A DNA stretch of 64,000 nucleotides from Odobenus rosmarus divergens (GCF_000321225.1 NW_004451510.1:63219-127218); one strand, 5' to 3'; counted from the stretch's first letter, positions 14,131 to 27,362 are shown. Notes: generated from the letters alone by a model not told the origin. Translations and numbers: made by a program.

Positions 14131-14947
14131 GGAACATAAGGGTAAAAAATCCATATTTGAAAAGAGGTATGTCCAGTCTAAGTGTGGCCTATTTCTCCAT
14201 GTTCTGCCAAGCTGAAATGATCTTTTATATGAATCTGATTTCATGGGCTATAGACCACCAATTTTACATAATTTAAGCTCAGGAGACGTATACCAAATTA
14301 TAGGTGTCAGATACCAGGGGAATGAGTGAGCGTTGAGCACAGAAGTAAGAGAATTGGACAGGTAAGGAATGGCAGAAAATATATGGAAAGAGGCAAATTG
14401 ATTCTCCAGGCAATCAAAAGAAAGAGCTTTATTGTTTCCTGGGCCATGGTTCAGTGTTTTCAACACTTTATTAGGTTTTATGATTAATAGAAAAGTTGGC
14501 CAGCAATTTCCTTGAAGGTCACTGGTTTATTTTTTAATTTTTAATTTTTCACTATCAGCCAAGTCTTTATTACAAAATTGACATAAGAAATTCAAGAAGG
14601 GGAAGATTCCCAATCTCCTCTCCCCTCCTCACTCAAAATCGTCTTTTCAGTCCAAAATATCACTCACCTCTCACCCTAACTTTACCTCTCCTGCTAAAAG
14701 GACTTTCATTCACCATATTCCCAAACTTGCATAGTGATAACAAGCATTTGAAGTGCCTGGCAAATGTAAAGACCACCAGGTCTAACCCAGATTCAAATCC
14801 GGTTGCTCTGGATTGGGGCCCCCACCCTGTCCAATCCAGGTGATTTGTATCTTCAGGATACTTGGGGAGCTCCTAATATTACTCTTCAGTCTTCCTTTGA
14901 TAAAAATATAAGCAGCGGGACAGCACAAGGAGACTGTAGAATTTTGG

Positions 14948-15111
14948 GGGCGCCTGGGTGGCTCAGTNNNNNNNNNNNNNNNNNNNNNNNNNNNNNNNNN
15001 NNNNNNNNNNNNNNNNNNNNNNNNNNNNNNNNNNNNNNNNNNNNNNNNNNNNNNNNNTCTCTCGCTGTTTCTCTGTCAAATAAATAAATAAAATCTTTTT
15101 TTTAAAAAAAA
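14948..15111 (+). mobile_element. SINEC, sense, body lost in an assembly gap
   Basis: The head 'ggcgcctgggtggctcagt' and the tail 'caaataaataaataaaatctt' flank an N run. A perfect 17-bp duplication 'agactgtagaattttgg' at 14931-14947 and 15112-15128 shows that head and tail belong to one insertion. Confidence 0.93.
14968..15057. other. Assembly gap (90 N)
   Basis: There are ninety N bases. The gap lies wholly inside a SINEC body, so it most likely hides only SINE sequence. Confidence 0.98.
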
Positions 15112-15684
15112 AGACTGTAGAATTTTGGACACATGGCTCTTCACGAGGGACAAATGACAGTTTCAGTATATGACCTTTTCATGTGTCCAAAGAAGAAGTA
15201 AATTTTTACTTAGAAAATATCTCTGTTTTCTGCAAAATACTTACACAACATAGAGAAATTGCTAGCATACAATAGGAACTCATCCCTGCCCACAATACCT
15301 TTCAATGGAAAGCTTCTTTCCCTGCCTCCTTATCCCCACCAAAACTGCCAAGATGATCAACCACTGTCTTACTTTTTAAAGGAAAAAAGAGTTTACTTTG
15401 CCCATGTTGGAAAAAACTTGGAACTTAAATAGAAAATTAATATAGAAGTGGCATGCATGAGGTATAAGATTTAATTTCTAAAACTGCGAACTCACAACCT
15501 TTCAGAATTATTTAAATACAGTTTAGTTGCTTTGGGGAGAAAGAATAAATTACAAATCATGTTTTCACAGAACTTTCAAATGCTCATCTCTCAAGAGATA
15601 GTAATGAAATAGTGTAATAAAAGACCAGGTCTGAATATAAATTGATTAAAAACAAATTCATTTTAAGATATTAATAAGACTAGT

Positions 15685-15900
15685 TATTTATTGAGTGTCT
15701 AGTAGATGCCAAATTCTATGCTTGGTGCATTCATATATATTATTTCATTTAGTCCACATAACAGTTCTACAAAGGATTATTGATAGAAGAATGTGAGTCC
15801 CAGAGGAGTTAAATATTTTTTCAAAGTTACATAGAATTTCACTAATTGAGTCCCAGGTTAGTCTGTTGGTCTCTGTATGGTTATTCTAAACCTGTAACTT
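15685..15900 (-). mobile_element. MIR
   Basis: 'ttattgagtgtctagtagatgcc', then 'catttagtccacataacagttctac' and 'gagtcccagaggagttaaat', follow the antisense MIR core in order. Confidence 0.7.
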
Positions 15901-16223
15901 AGCATCTGGACTCATAACAATGAAAGGGATGCTATTGATGATTGATTACAGATATTCATTGATCTGATGTGAGGAAACTGGATAATTGGTTACTCTAATA
16001 AACAGAGCTAGTTTATTTAGCTATCAGGCAAAATTAGCAGGGCGGGCAGAGGAATTGAATAGGGGCATATAAAAATATTTGGTGGCCATATAAAAATGGC
16101 CTCAAAATGCAAACAAAAAATGTATAAACTGAAGAGATAATGTTAGCTTAGTCACCCAAACTCACCTGAAATCATCCATAATCATATGTGAATTATATTT
16201 AATAAGCATGGTAGGTACATTTA

Positions 16224-16451
16224 CTTTATTTATTTTAAGATTTATTTATTTACTTGAGAGAGAGTGTGTGCGCGCGTATGCGCCCACACGAGCACACCAG
16301 CAGGGGGAGGGGCAGAGACAGAGAATCCGCAAGCCGACTCCCCGCTGAGCACGGAGATGCTGACTAGGGGCTGGATCCCAGGACCCTGAGATCATGACCT
16401 GAGCTGAAACCAAGAGTCAGATGCTTAACGATCGCACTACCCAGGTGCCCC
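16224..16451 (-). mobile_element. SINEC, antisense
   Basis: The body contains a 'gagagtgtgtgcgcgcg' variant and the head complement ends 'ctacccaggtgcccc'. An imperfect 20-bp duplication starting 'aagcatggt' flanks it at 16204-16223 and 16452-16471. The two mismatches suggest an older copy. Confidence 0.92.
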
Positions 16452-16739
16452 AAGCATGGTGGTTACATTTAAATGTTTGATCTAATGAGCCTCCAAAAAA
16501 AGCCTCACCGTGAAGAAAAGCTTCAAGTGCCACTATGTCCAAAACAGCTTTATATCTTTTGCATCTAAAAGTAGTTACCATGACCCTTCTCATTTCAGGC
16601 CTACAGAGAAATTAAGTGGCTTGCTTAAGGACGTAAAGTGAGTGGTAAAACTGGAAGGAAACATCCCAATTTAGAGCTCTGTTTCCTTTCCGGAGTTTGT
16701 GCTCTCGACTTTTCTTGAATAAGAATATTCATTTCCATC

Positions 16740-16900
16740 ATGTACTATCTGTTCACAGCATTACATGCTGCATCTATAATATCATATTCCATATTTTATC
16801 AATTGTATGAAGGGGTACTATACTATTATCATCTCCTGCCTAGAGATGAGGAGACTGGGGCTCTGGAAACTAAACTTATTTGCCTGATCTCATATAGCTA
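16740..16900 (-). mobile_element. Possible MIR
   Basis: 'tattatcatctcctgcctagagatgaggagactggggctctgg' resembles the antisense MIR core ('cccattttacagatgaggaaactg'). The neighbouring 16595-16700 looks like a second MIR piece. Confidence 0.45.
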
Positions 16901-17496
16901 CTTATCCTCTTTAGACCTGCTTTTATTTTTTCAATGAATTTGTTTATTCATTTCAAAATTTACACGCAGGTAAAATTCACCTCTTAAAGCATATAGTTCT
17001 ATGAGTTTTGATAAGTGCATAACATTAGTACTGGCAAGACTTTCTATTTGAACCCAAATTATTTGGAACCCAGATTATTTAGGAAGAAAATATAAAGCAA
17101 ATTACTTTTTGTGATTGTTCAAAAAATAACTGCTGGAAGAAAATCACAGTGACCATCAATCTGTGTACTGGTTTTATGCTTGGCTGGCAAAGGAGGGTCA
17201 AGAAGACTGTTAGCATTTCCTGACTCAATGTAGAATTTCTGAAAAAAACCCAATGAACATAACTTTTTATGTGCTTTTTCCTTTGAAGGGGTAGTTTTAC
17301 ATATCATAATGTATCTTTCTGCTTGGACCAGGGCGTCCCTACATATGCCCCAAACCAAATGTAGCTTATTACCTATTAATGTATAGCCTAGGAGCTCTGA
17401 ATGGGTTTAACATTTTTCAGTGGTTGAAAAATAATCAAGAGCAGCTTAGTATCTCTTGATATGTGAAAATCATATATTAAACGTCATTGTCCTTAA

Positions 17497-17660
17497 ATAA
17501 AGTTTTATTAGAACACAGCCTTGTTCATTTGTGTACATATGGTCTAGGGCTGCTTTCATGCCATGACGGCAGAGTTGAGTATTGGCCACAGAGACTGTAT
17601 GGCTTACAAAACCTGAAATAGTTATTATCTCACCCTTGAAAGAACAGAATTTTGCCCCTC
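17497..17660 (+). mobile_element. hAT-Charlie-type repeat
   Basis: 'aaataaagttttattagaacacagcc', 'ggctgctttcatgccatgacggcagagttgagta' and 'cagagactgtatggc' appear in the order of the CAGGGGTC-type hAT element. The terminal inverted repeats are decayed. Confidence 0.75.
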
Positions 17661-20600
17661 ATATCTAAAATAACAGTAAAGTGTAGCAACTGCATTGAGT
17701 CCCCATTTTATTCCTTTCTCAGTGTTTATTTGCTTAACCCCATGCATGGAGATGTTTAGCCTTGTTATGTCTATAAACTATTCTGGAGAATACCAAAGAG
17801 GTATGAGTGGAGTGTAGATATAAGGAAATTTAAAACTCTTTCAAAGTGACTTTTTATAGAGAGAAAAAATTTTGTAGATCATTTTCTACATTAGATATAA
17901 ATTTCTCTTAGGCAAGATCATCTTAGAACAAGATGTTATTTACAATACAACTCTCATAATTTACTCTTCAGCTTATTAGCCTGCCTGCCCACCCTATGCT
18001 CTACCCACAATATCTGCAAATTATTATGAGCTTAGCCTCCTACCCCCAAAGAATCTTTGCTTCCTTGGAGAAAATGAAATGTAGATTAATTAAATTGAAA
18101 TTGAGAAGACAGCTCTAAAATCTGGAGTTTAAGGAGCATTGATTTGTTCATGGTTTATGGGAGAATTTAGCAAAACACAAGTCCGTCTGGATTTATTAGA
18201 AGCTGTGAATGGTATTGCTGGCTAGAGTCAGAGTTAGAAGCTTATATAGGGTTTGTCCCTCAAATTTGTTGCAAAAAGACCCCCTCTTTTAATTATGGGT
18301 TTGTCCTCCCAGCCACCCTAGGTGTTGTGATGCTCCGTATTGGACAAGTGAAAAAATGTGACTTGATTTCACCTGCACAGCAAATAATGGGAAAAATTGT
18401 ATATAGATCCTAAAGTCTAGACCATTTTGAACCATTTACTGTTATCATCTCTGGATTAACTTTTGGAGGACTGATTTAGAGGTTTCATGATTGGTTCTAT
18501 GGTTTCACTGAAATGCCATTGTAAATGAAGCAGGTCCAAGCTTTAACAATGGGGAAATGATTTAGGTAAACTAAGGCATTGTCATATGATGGACAAGACA
18601 CCATTCAAAGTGGTATGGAGACAGTGGCAATAAGCGTAAATAAATAAGCAAGATAACATCAAGATTCGTAATTAAAATAATATACACCCACAAGGAGCCA
18701 AGGGAGTTAAAACAGAGCAGCAATCCTCAAAATGTGTTCTCCAGCCCCATGCCAATCCATAAGCTGAATATTACCAGTCTGCAATAAGTAAATTTTGGAA
18801 CTCAAGGGCTACTGTTTAGAAACTTATATGACAATTTAGCAGATTAACTTTACTGTTGAATTTAAAATTTTCTAAAAATGGGCTTGTAATTATTCTTTTT
18901 CACTTCATTTTTATTTAGTAATTCCTCTTCAGTCAACAGTTCACTTTTATCATAGTTCACAAAAATATTTCTGTGATGCACTGGAAAAAATAAACTTCCT
19001 CACAGAAAGTTTGAGAAATACTCTGCATATTGAAAACAAATGTGTTGTTGTCAACCTTAAATCCGTTACACATAGTTAAGAGGAAATTCCATTTTATGGA
19101 CATTAAAATTTTATTTTCATGAAAGGCTATGCTGGTGTCCGGTCAGTTCCTTGTTATCAAATCACTGTACTTGGCCAGAATGAGCAAGTTTTGTTTTGTT
19201 TTGTTTTTCCCTTGGGTTCAAGCAACTTTTAAGTATCAAATGCTATTTTATGCTGCAGGAGTGTGACAACAAAATTCTGTTTAAATGACTAAATCATGGC
19301 TGGAACATAATTTAAGGTGGGGGGGGTGACAGCAATCCTACAGAAATGTGTCGATTAAGTTTCTGTGCAACCAAACAGAAATGTCAGGATCTTCCCCCAC
19401 TTAAGATGCAGGGACCAGGGCACTGAGGCATGCGAAAAGAATTTGATTTACAATTTGAAGGAAAACCAGCAGTAAAATAATTGAGAGCTGGAAAGCAATC
19501 TTACTCCTGCCAAATTGCTTTCCTCCATGCATGCTCCATTTAGGGGCGATATTCAGATACTTACATTTAGTTTGTGCATGTTTTCTTTCCCCCTGTGAAT
19601 ATTCCATCCTGTCGGATTGGGACTGTTTCTCTGCTTCGGTCAGCAAAAGAGAATATCCAGGTTACCCAGCACTGGATTGTGCCTGGAGTTTTAGAGATAG
19701 AAAATGGTTGATTTTTTAGCTGCAAATGTGATAAGCTGGCTCTTAATGAGAACATTCTTGGTCCCTAAATTGCAAGCATGGGCTTCTTTCAAACAAGCTT
19801 TAACCTGAGTTCGTGGGAATCAGATATGTGAAAGCTCATTGCAAATTGTAAAGGGTTGGTAAGATATTTGTTAGCAACAAGAATCAGTACTACTATGACA
19901 ACTGTAATTTGTGATAGAGATTTAGTGAATATCAGCCCTGGTGTGGCTTATGGCTTGCTTTTCCTATGAAGGATTCATAGATTAAAGAGGTCCTCCTCTC
20001 TTGCCTTGGAGTAATTACCTCTACGATCCATATATTCATGGATACATAAATAAGATATGTGTCGTCCTGCTAAACCCTTGCTTAGTTTGTTCTCTGAGTC
20101 CCATAGATGTGTAGTCATTTATTCATAATTTTTGAAAGTCAGTGGCAAAATCTGGCTTTGAAGTTTGGTTCCCATGCCATGTGTTTCGCCATGGAAGCAC
20201 ATTCTACAACAGCAAGAATTTTAAGGATCAAAAATATCTTTATATTAAAATGTCCGAGGTGTCCTCTTTTATCTTTCTTGCTCCCATTAGAAAATATTTT
20301 TGGTTTGCTTACAAGAAATGCAGACCTGACAGATTCATTTTGATAATTGCCTCATGGGAGCCTCTGACACTTTATGAGCTGGAATCAAAATTCTAATGGT
20401 CTCCAAAGGTAAGGCATAAAATACCATTTGGGGAGGGGGAAATAGGGTTATTGAAATGTAAACAGGAATAGACAATGCAAATTAGACTTGAGCCAAGCAC
20501 ATGCCTGTTTTAAATTTAAAATTGACTATAATCCAGAGCCGGTTATACCCTGGGTACCTAGAAGAAGATGGAGATGAATATGAAAGGAATTTTTATTAAA

Positions 20601-22572
20601 AAACAAAACAAAACAGCAAAAACAAAAGTTTGCAGAACCACAAATCTGTAAGCTCTAAAATTGATAGTGTGTGACTCTCCTGGCCAGACATTTGTCTTAT
20701 GTGAACCAGGTTTTCCTATATGTATCAGCAGTGACACTCTTATGTTTTTCTCTCAGACCTTCAGTTTACCTTCAAGAGTCCACTTGTTCTTTGAATTAAA
20801 ATTAAATGTACCTTTCTCACGAGCCTAAGTCAAACCATGGTTCCGCTTTGCGTTGTGACAAAATAGGAAGATTTTAAGAGCAGCGCATGACAAATGGTGG
20901 GTTAAAAGTTTAAATTATATGTGACTGTGCATACACAGTGCATACACACACACATGTTCACATGCACCCTTCACGTCCATATTCACACCAGAACCCCTCC
21001 TACCCACGGTCAGTTAAAGCAAATAATCCTAGAAAAAATGTGATGCACACATCATGAAACATTTTAACTTAAAATGTATCTATGTGCATTTATTTCCCCA
21101 TCTTTTGGTGGAAAGTTGCTGTTGTTTGTTTTTCTTTCCCCAGCAAGTGAGGACTTCTAAATACTTTCCAAAAGTAAGTGAGGCTTTTCTTGAGTAGAGG
21201 TCTGATGATCAAAGGGTCTCTACTGGTCTTGCGGTAACTACACTCTTCAGGAATCATCTATCCCGTCCAGCCCAGGTTTCTGTAAGCAGAGTGAGGACTT
21301 GGCATCCATATGTGCAGAACCAGTCTGGACTCTAGATTCTGCTTGAAGGCTTTGCCATTTCTCTTCCCACACCTAACTTGCAGCGATGTTTAGCAGTCCC
21401 CCCTTTATCCAGTCTTTCCGAGGAATTCAACTTAGTTTTATGGAAAACACTCTCTTTTTGCACTCACCCTTCATTTGCTCATGTATCATTTCACTCGATT
21501 TTTATGATTCCAATAACAAATGATACCTGAATATAGAGCTTTGGAAGAAAACTTAGCTGATGCTTGGAACATTCAAATATAAGGGTTTCAGACAGATATG
21601 CATGGAGCTTAGTTATGTAGAGACTTACCTACTTGCTTCCTTTTCCCATCCACTAAACATTTGTCGCTAAATTTTGCTCAGAGATTGGAGATGATTATTT
21701 AACCCTGTTTTTCTAATCTCTAAAGAGCTCAGAATAAAATTTGTAACATGTTTCCAGAAATCTACAGAACTTGTTGGTCTTTTTTTTTTTTTCCACCAAC
21801 CTGACGTCTAACTTCATCTTCTTTTTGTACATTTTTTTTTCTTCTATGCTCATAGATTTTATTTTCTATGTCTCATTATCGGTGAGAGAACTCCAATACT
21901 TTGCTAGAATGGCAATGTAGTTGTGCTTAATGGATGTTTGTTTTTGCTGTTGTAGGCCTAGTGTAGTCCACGTTATGCAAGATTTAGGTCATAAAATTAG
22001 CACATAAGGGAAAAAAGTACTTAGTTAAAATTATCATCGTACGTACCCTCGTACATCACAGAGAAGGCTCTGTGACTCAGTATAGCACATCATACCTCTA
22101 GAGGTTTAAAACACCCAGTTTTTTCCATAAGCTTTGCAACAGATCAAGATTATGTTGAGTGGCAGATGAAGTAGTTTGACTTGTTTTCGGGGGGGGGTCT
22201 CTGGCAAAACGTAGGTATGTTTAAAAGATAGAGAGGTGTGGGATGGTCATACCCCAAGATGGGCTTGTGGGAACTGAGATGTATGCCCCTCACCTAAGGA
22301 ATTTCAAAGCACGTCATGGCTGATGTTACTTACGTATGCATTCTTCCCTCTGGATTAACTAAGTCTCATCTTTCTGAGAAGATGAGGAGAAAAACTCATT
22401 CTAGTCTCATTATATGTTCACATAGGACACACTCAGAAATTTTGAAAGAGTTAAAATAAAAGGAAAATGGAAAACCTTTGCTTGCCTTTCCAAGCCAGGA
22501 AGACTGCACTCTGAATTTTTTTAATTTGGTATTTCAAAGATCAGCCTCACTATTTTAAAAGCTTATAACCTA

Positions 22573-22752
22573 GGGTGCCTGGGTGGCTCAGATGGTTAAG
22601 CGTCTGCCTTCGGCTCAGGTCATGATCCCAGGGTCCTGGGATCGAGTCCCGCATCGGGCTCCCTGCTCCTCAGGAGCCTGCTTCTCCCTCTGCTTCTCTC
22701 TGTCTCTCCCTCTGTCTCTCATGAATAAATAAATAAAAAATATTAAAAAAAT
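22573..22752 (+). mobile_element. SINEC, sense
   Basis: The head, CT body and (AATA)n tail are complete. A perfect 16-bp duplication 'aaaagcttataaccta' lies at 22557-22572 and 22753-22768. The element is about 870 bp upstream of the GADL1 terminal exon. Confidence 0.95.
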
Positions 22753-23249
22753 AAAAGCTTATAACCTAATTCTTCGGTGGTCATATTACAGATATGAAAA
22801 CAGACTGATGTTCCCAGGTGGTTCTTAAATTGGAGTAATTTCTTCAAACATTAAACTTTTAGAAAAATTTATGCACTTGGATTATCAGGTCCCATTCTCT
22901 GCCTGTTATCTACAAATCTATAAAATATGAGCTTCCTATTTGATTCCTACCTTTACACCTTTTCATAATTAAGAGGGTCTATGTGTCACATATCCTATTA
23001 ATAAAGTAATAAACTATTAGTCTTCAAAACAGAACTGCGCATAATATCTGTAGTAGTGTTTTCCTTGGTAGACTATCAGTGCAAAGCTGTTATTTTGTGT
23101 ATGTGTTTTTTTTTTTCCCCATCCAAGACTAATTTTCTTAAGATGTCTGAACTGGAACATTTTTTAGTTCAGACAAAGATGGGAATGTACCATTTGACAC
23201 TTTGACGTCTGTGCTCCCTGAGGACCCCTGAATTGTTTTGAAGGAGACA

Positions 23250-23490
23250 GCACTGCATAATGATTTAGGTTTCAGAGTGTGTGCTTGGGTGAGGCTGCCT
23301 GCTCTCTCACTCACTTTTACCGAACGTGGGACCTCAGACTGTCTAATCTCTTTGCACCTCAATCTCTTCATTCATAAATTTGTATTTGTATCTCCCTCGT
23401 GAAGTTACTGTGAAGATTAGATGAATTAAATTTATCTAAAGCCCTCGGATCAGTCTTCATATGCTGTGAGTTCTCAGTAGATTCTTATTA
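23250..23490 (+). mobile_element. MIR
   Basis: 'gggacctcagactgtctaatctctttgcacctcaatctcttcattcataaa', followed by 'gaagattagatgaatt' and 'agccctcgg.tcagt', follows the sense MIR consensus. It ends about 130 bp before the GADL1 exon. Confidence 0.65.
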
Positions 23491-23618
23491 ATATCGAGCT
23501 GGATGTCTGCAAGGGAGCGGGATCCACAGTGGAGGGCGGTGGGTATCACGTGACTGGTTGGAAGGCCGCCAGAATGTGCTCTGGTCTTTCATCGGCTCCC
23601 TCCTCTCGCCTGGCGCAG

Positions 23619-23792
23619 GTGGCCCCAACCATTAAGGAGCGCATGATGAAGAAGGGAAGCCTGATGCTGGGCTACCAGCCCCACCGCGGGAAGGTCAACT
23701 TTTTCCGCCAGGTGGTGATCAGCCCTCAAGTGAGCCGGGAGGACATGGACTTCCTCCTGGATGAAATAGACCTACTGGGGAGAGACATGTAG
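23619..23792 (+). CDS. GADL1: GADL1, terminal coding exon
   Basis: This exon encodes the last 57 residues and the stop codon (TAG) of glutamate decarboxylase-like protein 1. GADL1 is a cytosolic PLP-dependent group II amino-acid decarboxylase related to CSAD that acts on aspartate and cysteine sulfinate in beta-alanine and taurine metabolism. The peptide starts VAPTIKERMMKKGSLMLGYQ and ends FLLDEIDLLGRDM, which fits the C-terminal small domain of GADL1/CSAD. The catalytic PLP lysine is encoded by earlier exons outside the window. A pyrimidine-rich tract ending in 'gcgcag' precedes position 23619, and GTG there is in phase 0 with the reading frame. The frame is intact with no stop or shift. 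An ATG-initiated ORF begins at 23529, but it is only read-through from the intron. The gene converges on TGFBR2, as in human. Identity is from recalled family sequence, not from a search. Confidence 0.93.
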   Translation: MAPTIKERMMKKGSLMLGYQPHRGKVNFFRQVVISPQVSREDMDFLLDEIDLLGRDM

Positions 23793-23987
23793 CTGTGGCT
23801 TTTGGTTCCCCAGGGGCATGGGTCCTGTCCTGGGGAGGCTTCCAGATCCACGGCATCTGGGGACACAGAGGAGACTGCAGGCCTTCTGGGAAGAAATAGG
23901 AAAGACGCCCTGGCCTGGTGTGGCCAAACGGAAATGCTAAGCAAATAGTGGGAAGGACTCTTCAGCTGCCTGGGCACTACTGTTGCT

Positions 23988-25420
23988 ATTAAAGGAGGAA
24001 GTGAAAGGTGGATTTTCTTAAGAACTGTCTTTAGGACACAGCCTTGAAGAGAGTTTAGTAAATACCACATAGGACCTGATTCTAAGCTTCTACTGCTCTT
24101 TAAAGAACATATAAGTTTAATAGTTGAAAGCCATGGTTCTCAAAATGGCGGTCCCTAGACGAGCAGCATCAACCTTGCCTGGGAACTCGTTAAAAATACG
24201 GATTCTCAACCCCGCCCCCGACCTACTGAATCAGACAGTCTGGGTGTGCTGCTCAGCACAGTTTAAATAGCTTTCCCGGTGATTCAGGGGCAAGGTAAAA
24301 TCTGAGAACCAGTGGTTTAGTGAAACCTTATAAAGACTGAATAATAGCTCTCATATTTTGCCAGCAAAGAGATAATCTGCTATTTCAGCGGCCCCTGAGC
24401 CAGTGTCTGAAAATAAGGCTGTGGAACCGGTAGCACTAATGTTTAGGGGCATCAGAAGTCCATCAAAACTATTTTTAAAAGCAGAAACTGTTGAAGATGT
24501 TTACTTTATAAAGATATATCTTTTATGCAGCTTAATGTTTTTTCTCAAAAGCTGAAATTAACCATTATCTATTCTAAATTACCCAAATTAGAGGTAAGGA
24601 TAAAGACAAACACTTTGAAGCATGGCCCTTTCAATCAAAGGAAGAGTCCCAATTCACTTCCCACAGCGCTTGCATCATTAGCTTGGAGTAGACGGTAGAT
24701 ATAGATATCTCTGTGTACCTGTTTCAGCGCGAGGGGCCCATTTCTTATCTTGTTCTCTGCTTATAGGAAACAACCAAAATGAAGTCCAGGGTTATACAAC
24801 ATTCCCTTTCTCAAGCTTTGAAACGTCAGTGTAGACTATTAAGTGGTTCATATTAGGCAGAGAATCTGAGAATTAGAGGCCTTTCAGTGCAAACACCTCC
24901 TCCATTTCTCTTGGGAGTGGATGATTATAATTCTACTTCTGATCCTGGTCCTGGATTTCTAGGAGAACTCCATTTGACTAAGAAATAAACAGAATTCAGA
25001 GGTGTGGGTGCAGAGTTCAACAAGGTAAGATTGTGAATCTAATTAGAACTCTGATTTGGAAGGCAAAAGATGGAAGAGCGTTTAAGTATTAGACTTAGCG
25101 TATTCAATAACCTTTCATATGATACCATTAACTTTTGTTGATTAAATTTTGAAGAGTAAAAAGCTGATGTGTACTGTTTGCTTTTATCCCATATTTTCAC
25201 TTTAGGGTGTGTGGTTTCTCAGTATCTCCATTGGTCAAAGAATATTTTAATCTTTCTTTGAATTCCTTTCTTCTCGGGTGGTAACTATTTGTGTGTGCAT
25301 ATGTTTTACATACCTTGTGCTTTTTTGTTTTAATGTCTACATAAAATGTGACTGAAATTGATGTTTGCAATAATTCCAGTTTCATGAAATAAAAAGCAAC
25401 ATTAGCACACACTTCGTGTT
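23988..25420 (+). other. GADL1: Candidate GADL1 3' UTR end signals
   Basis: Three poly(A) hexamers follow the stop codon on the + strand: ATTAAA at 23988-23993, AATAAA at 24984-24989 with a GT-rich stretch 'ggtgtgggtg' close downstream, and AATAAA at 25388-25393 followed by a T/G-rich run. The sequence does not decide which is used. The 24984 site has the best downstream element. The MER5A copy at 24130-24317 would lie inside the UTR if a distal site is used. Confidence 0.35.
24130..24317 (+). mobile_element. MER5A hAT element
   Basis: The copy starts 'catggttctcaaaatggcggtccc', passes 'cctgggaactcgtt' and 'gacctactgaatcaga', and ends 'tctgagaaccagtgg'. The terminal inverted repeats and internal order are those of MER5A. 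Confidence 0.88.
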
Positions 25421-25839
25421 CCTGGCTTTTCTTTTCCTGTCATCTCCTTGTTACTGGGTTGTCTCAATACATTTTAGAAGTAATTGTGTTCCTTTGGCAT
25501 TTTAGCTAAATAATTGAGGAAGCACATTGGAAGCTGTCTGTTTTAGAGGTAACACCTTGAGTAAAATGGAAAAAGCGGTTCTAGCAAAGGAAGGATTTGC
25601 CTCTTACTTAGTTTTTTGTCCTCCACGGGGCAAAGCCTCGGGAACCCGATAACCACACGTCAGCTCCCGTTGGGCCTCTTCTTGAAAGATGATAGTTCTC
25701 TGATGAATGAAGAGAACAACTGTTAACAGACACTTTGAAGATTCCATTCCTTTTTCCTTCAGATGTTCAGATATACCATACCCAATCAGATATTTGAATG
25801 GTCAAGAATAGTTTTTCGATAAAAGGTTAATTGTAATTC

Positions 25840-27362
25840 ATTCACACATTGAACATATTGATGGTGTCCCTACAGTGTCCTAGGCAGTTATCCAGGTGCC
25901 AGGGATGTGCAGTGAATGAGACAGACAAAGTCTCTGCTCTTCGTAGGCTTTCAGTCTAGTTGAGGCAGACAGTCCACGAGTAAATATGCAACAAGTCAGA
26001 TGGTAATAAGTATTTTGAAGAAAGAGGATGGAAAGGAGAGAGAGGTGTGCCATTGGAGAAAAGTTGGTTGGGGAGGGGCCTCTCTAATAAGGTGACATTT
26101 GAGGGGAGATTAAGGAAGCTAGGGAGGGAGCCATATCGGTATCTGGGGGAAGGGCATTCCCAATGGAGGGTATGGTAAATGAAAGCCCTGAGGAGCTGCA
26201 TTCGTGGTATGTTCAAGGACCAACTTGGAGGTAAGTGAGGCTGGAGCAGAGGGAATCACGGGGTAAGTGGCAGATGATGAAGTCACAGAAATATCTGGAA
26301 GTTAGTACACTGGGCCTTGTGGGTGGAGACTTAGGTTTAAACAGAAACACACTCGAGAATCTGAACAGGGTACTGATGTGATTCAACTTTTATTTTGGAA
26401 GGATCACTTCAATCACTGTTTGAAGAATAAGGTGTCCGTGGCAAGCATGGATTCAGGGAGACCAAACGGGAAGCAACTGCAACAGTTCAAACAAGAAATG
26501 ATGATAGTTTGTTTATACTAGAGTCACAGTAAGGGAAGTGATGAAAAGAGGCCCGATTCTAGAGGCATTTAAATGTAGAGTTGACGGAGGGGCGGCTCAG
26601 TTGCTTGGGCATCTGACTCTTGATTTCAGCTCAGGTCATGATCTCAGGGTCATGAGATGGAGCCCCGTGTCAGGTTGCATGCTGAGTGTGGAGCCTGCTT
26701 GGGATTTTTCTCTCTCTCTCTCCCTCTGCCCACCTCCTCCCCCTACCCCAGCTCATTCTCTCTCTCTCTCAAAAATAAATAATAAATAAATAAATGCAGA
26801 GTTGAAAGGGTTGACTGATGAAGCAGAGTGCTCCAGGAAATGAGGGATTTAAGAGAGTTTCATATACTTTTCTCCCGGGCAACTGCAAGAAAGGAATTCC
26901 ATCCACTGAGGTAAGGACTGCAAAAAGGAGCTTTACCTGATTTTGGTCATGTAAAATTTGAATTGTCTCCACCAGCCAACCAGATCAAACATAAGTAATT
27001 GCTTTTGAGTCTCAATTTCAGGGGGAAGTTGGGGATAAAGTTATTAATTTGACAGCCATCAGCATAGGGATGTTACTTCAGATTACAGGATTGGATGAGA
27101 TCATCGGGAGAGTGTCCGCAGATATAAAAGAGAAGCAGGACAAGGGACTGGGCCCTGGGACTTCAGCCCAAGAGGGAGAGGACCTGCAATGAAGACTTAA
27201 AAGGATCAGCCAAGAGGCAGAGAAAGGATCAAGAGAATGGTCACCCACAGGTTAAGTAAAGAAACATTTTCGGGGAAAGAGGGAGTGACCAACCATATCA
27301 AATCCTGGGGATGGGTCAAGTGAAAACTGAGATTTCCTTTAGAGTTGGCAATGTAGAGGCCG
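25840..27362 (+). mobile_element. Ancient mammalian interspersed repeat (unnamed)
   Basis: Phrases such as 'cctaggcagttatccaggtgccagggatgtgcagtgaatgagacagacaaagtctctgc', 'gccatatcggtatctgggggaagggcattcc' and 'gacagccatcagcatagggatg...ggattggatgagatcatcgg' belong to a widespread old mammalian repeat in the sense orientation. A SINEC splits it at 26585-26791. I recognise the sequence but not the family name with confidence. Confidence 0.6.
26585..26791 (+). mobile_element. SINEC, sense
   Basis: The head is diverged ('ggaggggcggctcagttgcttgggcatctgactcttgattt'), with a CT-rich body and an (AATAA)n tail. The duplication 'aaatg.agagttga' at 26571-26584 and 26792-26805 has one mismatch. Confidence 0.92.

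Larger units (their letters stand above)
1..23618 (+). other. GADL1: Presumed last intron of GADL1, no other exon recognised
   Basis: No coding exon was recognised anywhere upstream of the GADL1 terminal exon. I looked for the expected preceding peptide region of the decarboxylase C-terminal domain and saw no match with splice sites. If the gene is intact, its last intron is longer than 23.6 kb here. The sequence is a mixture of AT-rich unique DNA, SINEC, MIR and hAT-type fragments listed separately. The stretches 57-6642, 9429-12440, 17661-22550 and others hold nothing else I can name. Intron status is inferred from the gene order, not shown by two flanking exons. A short exon below about 100 bp could have been missed by eye. 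Confidence 0.55.

Noticed and set aside
14803..15087. ORF spanning unknown residues
   Set aside because: It crosses the 90-N gap inside a SINEC and has no meaning as a protein.
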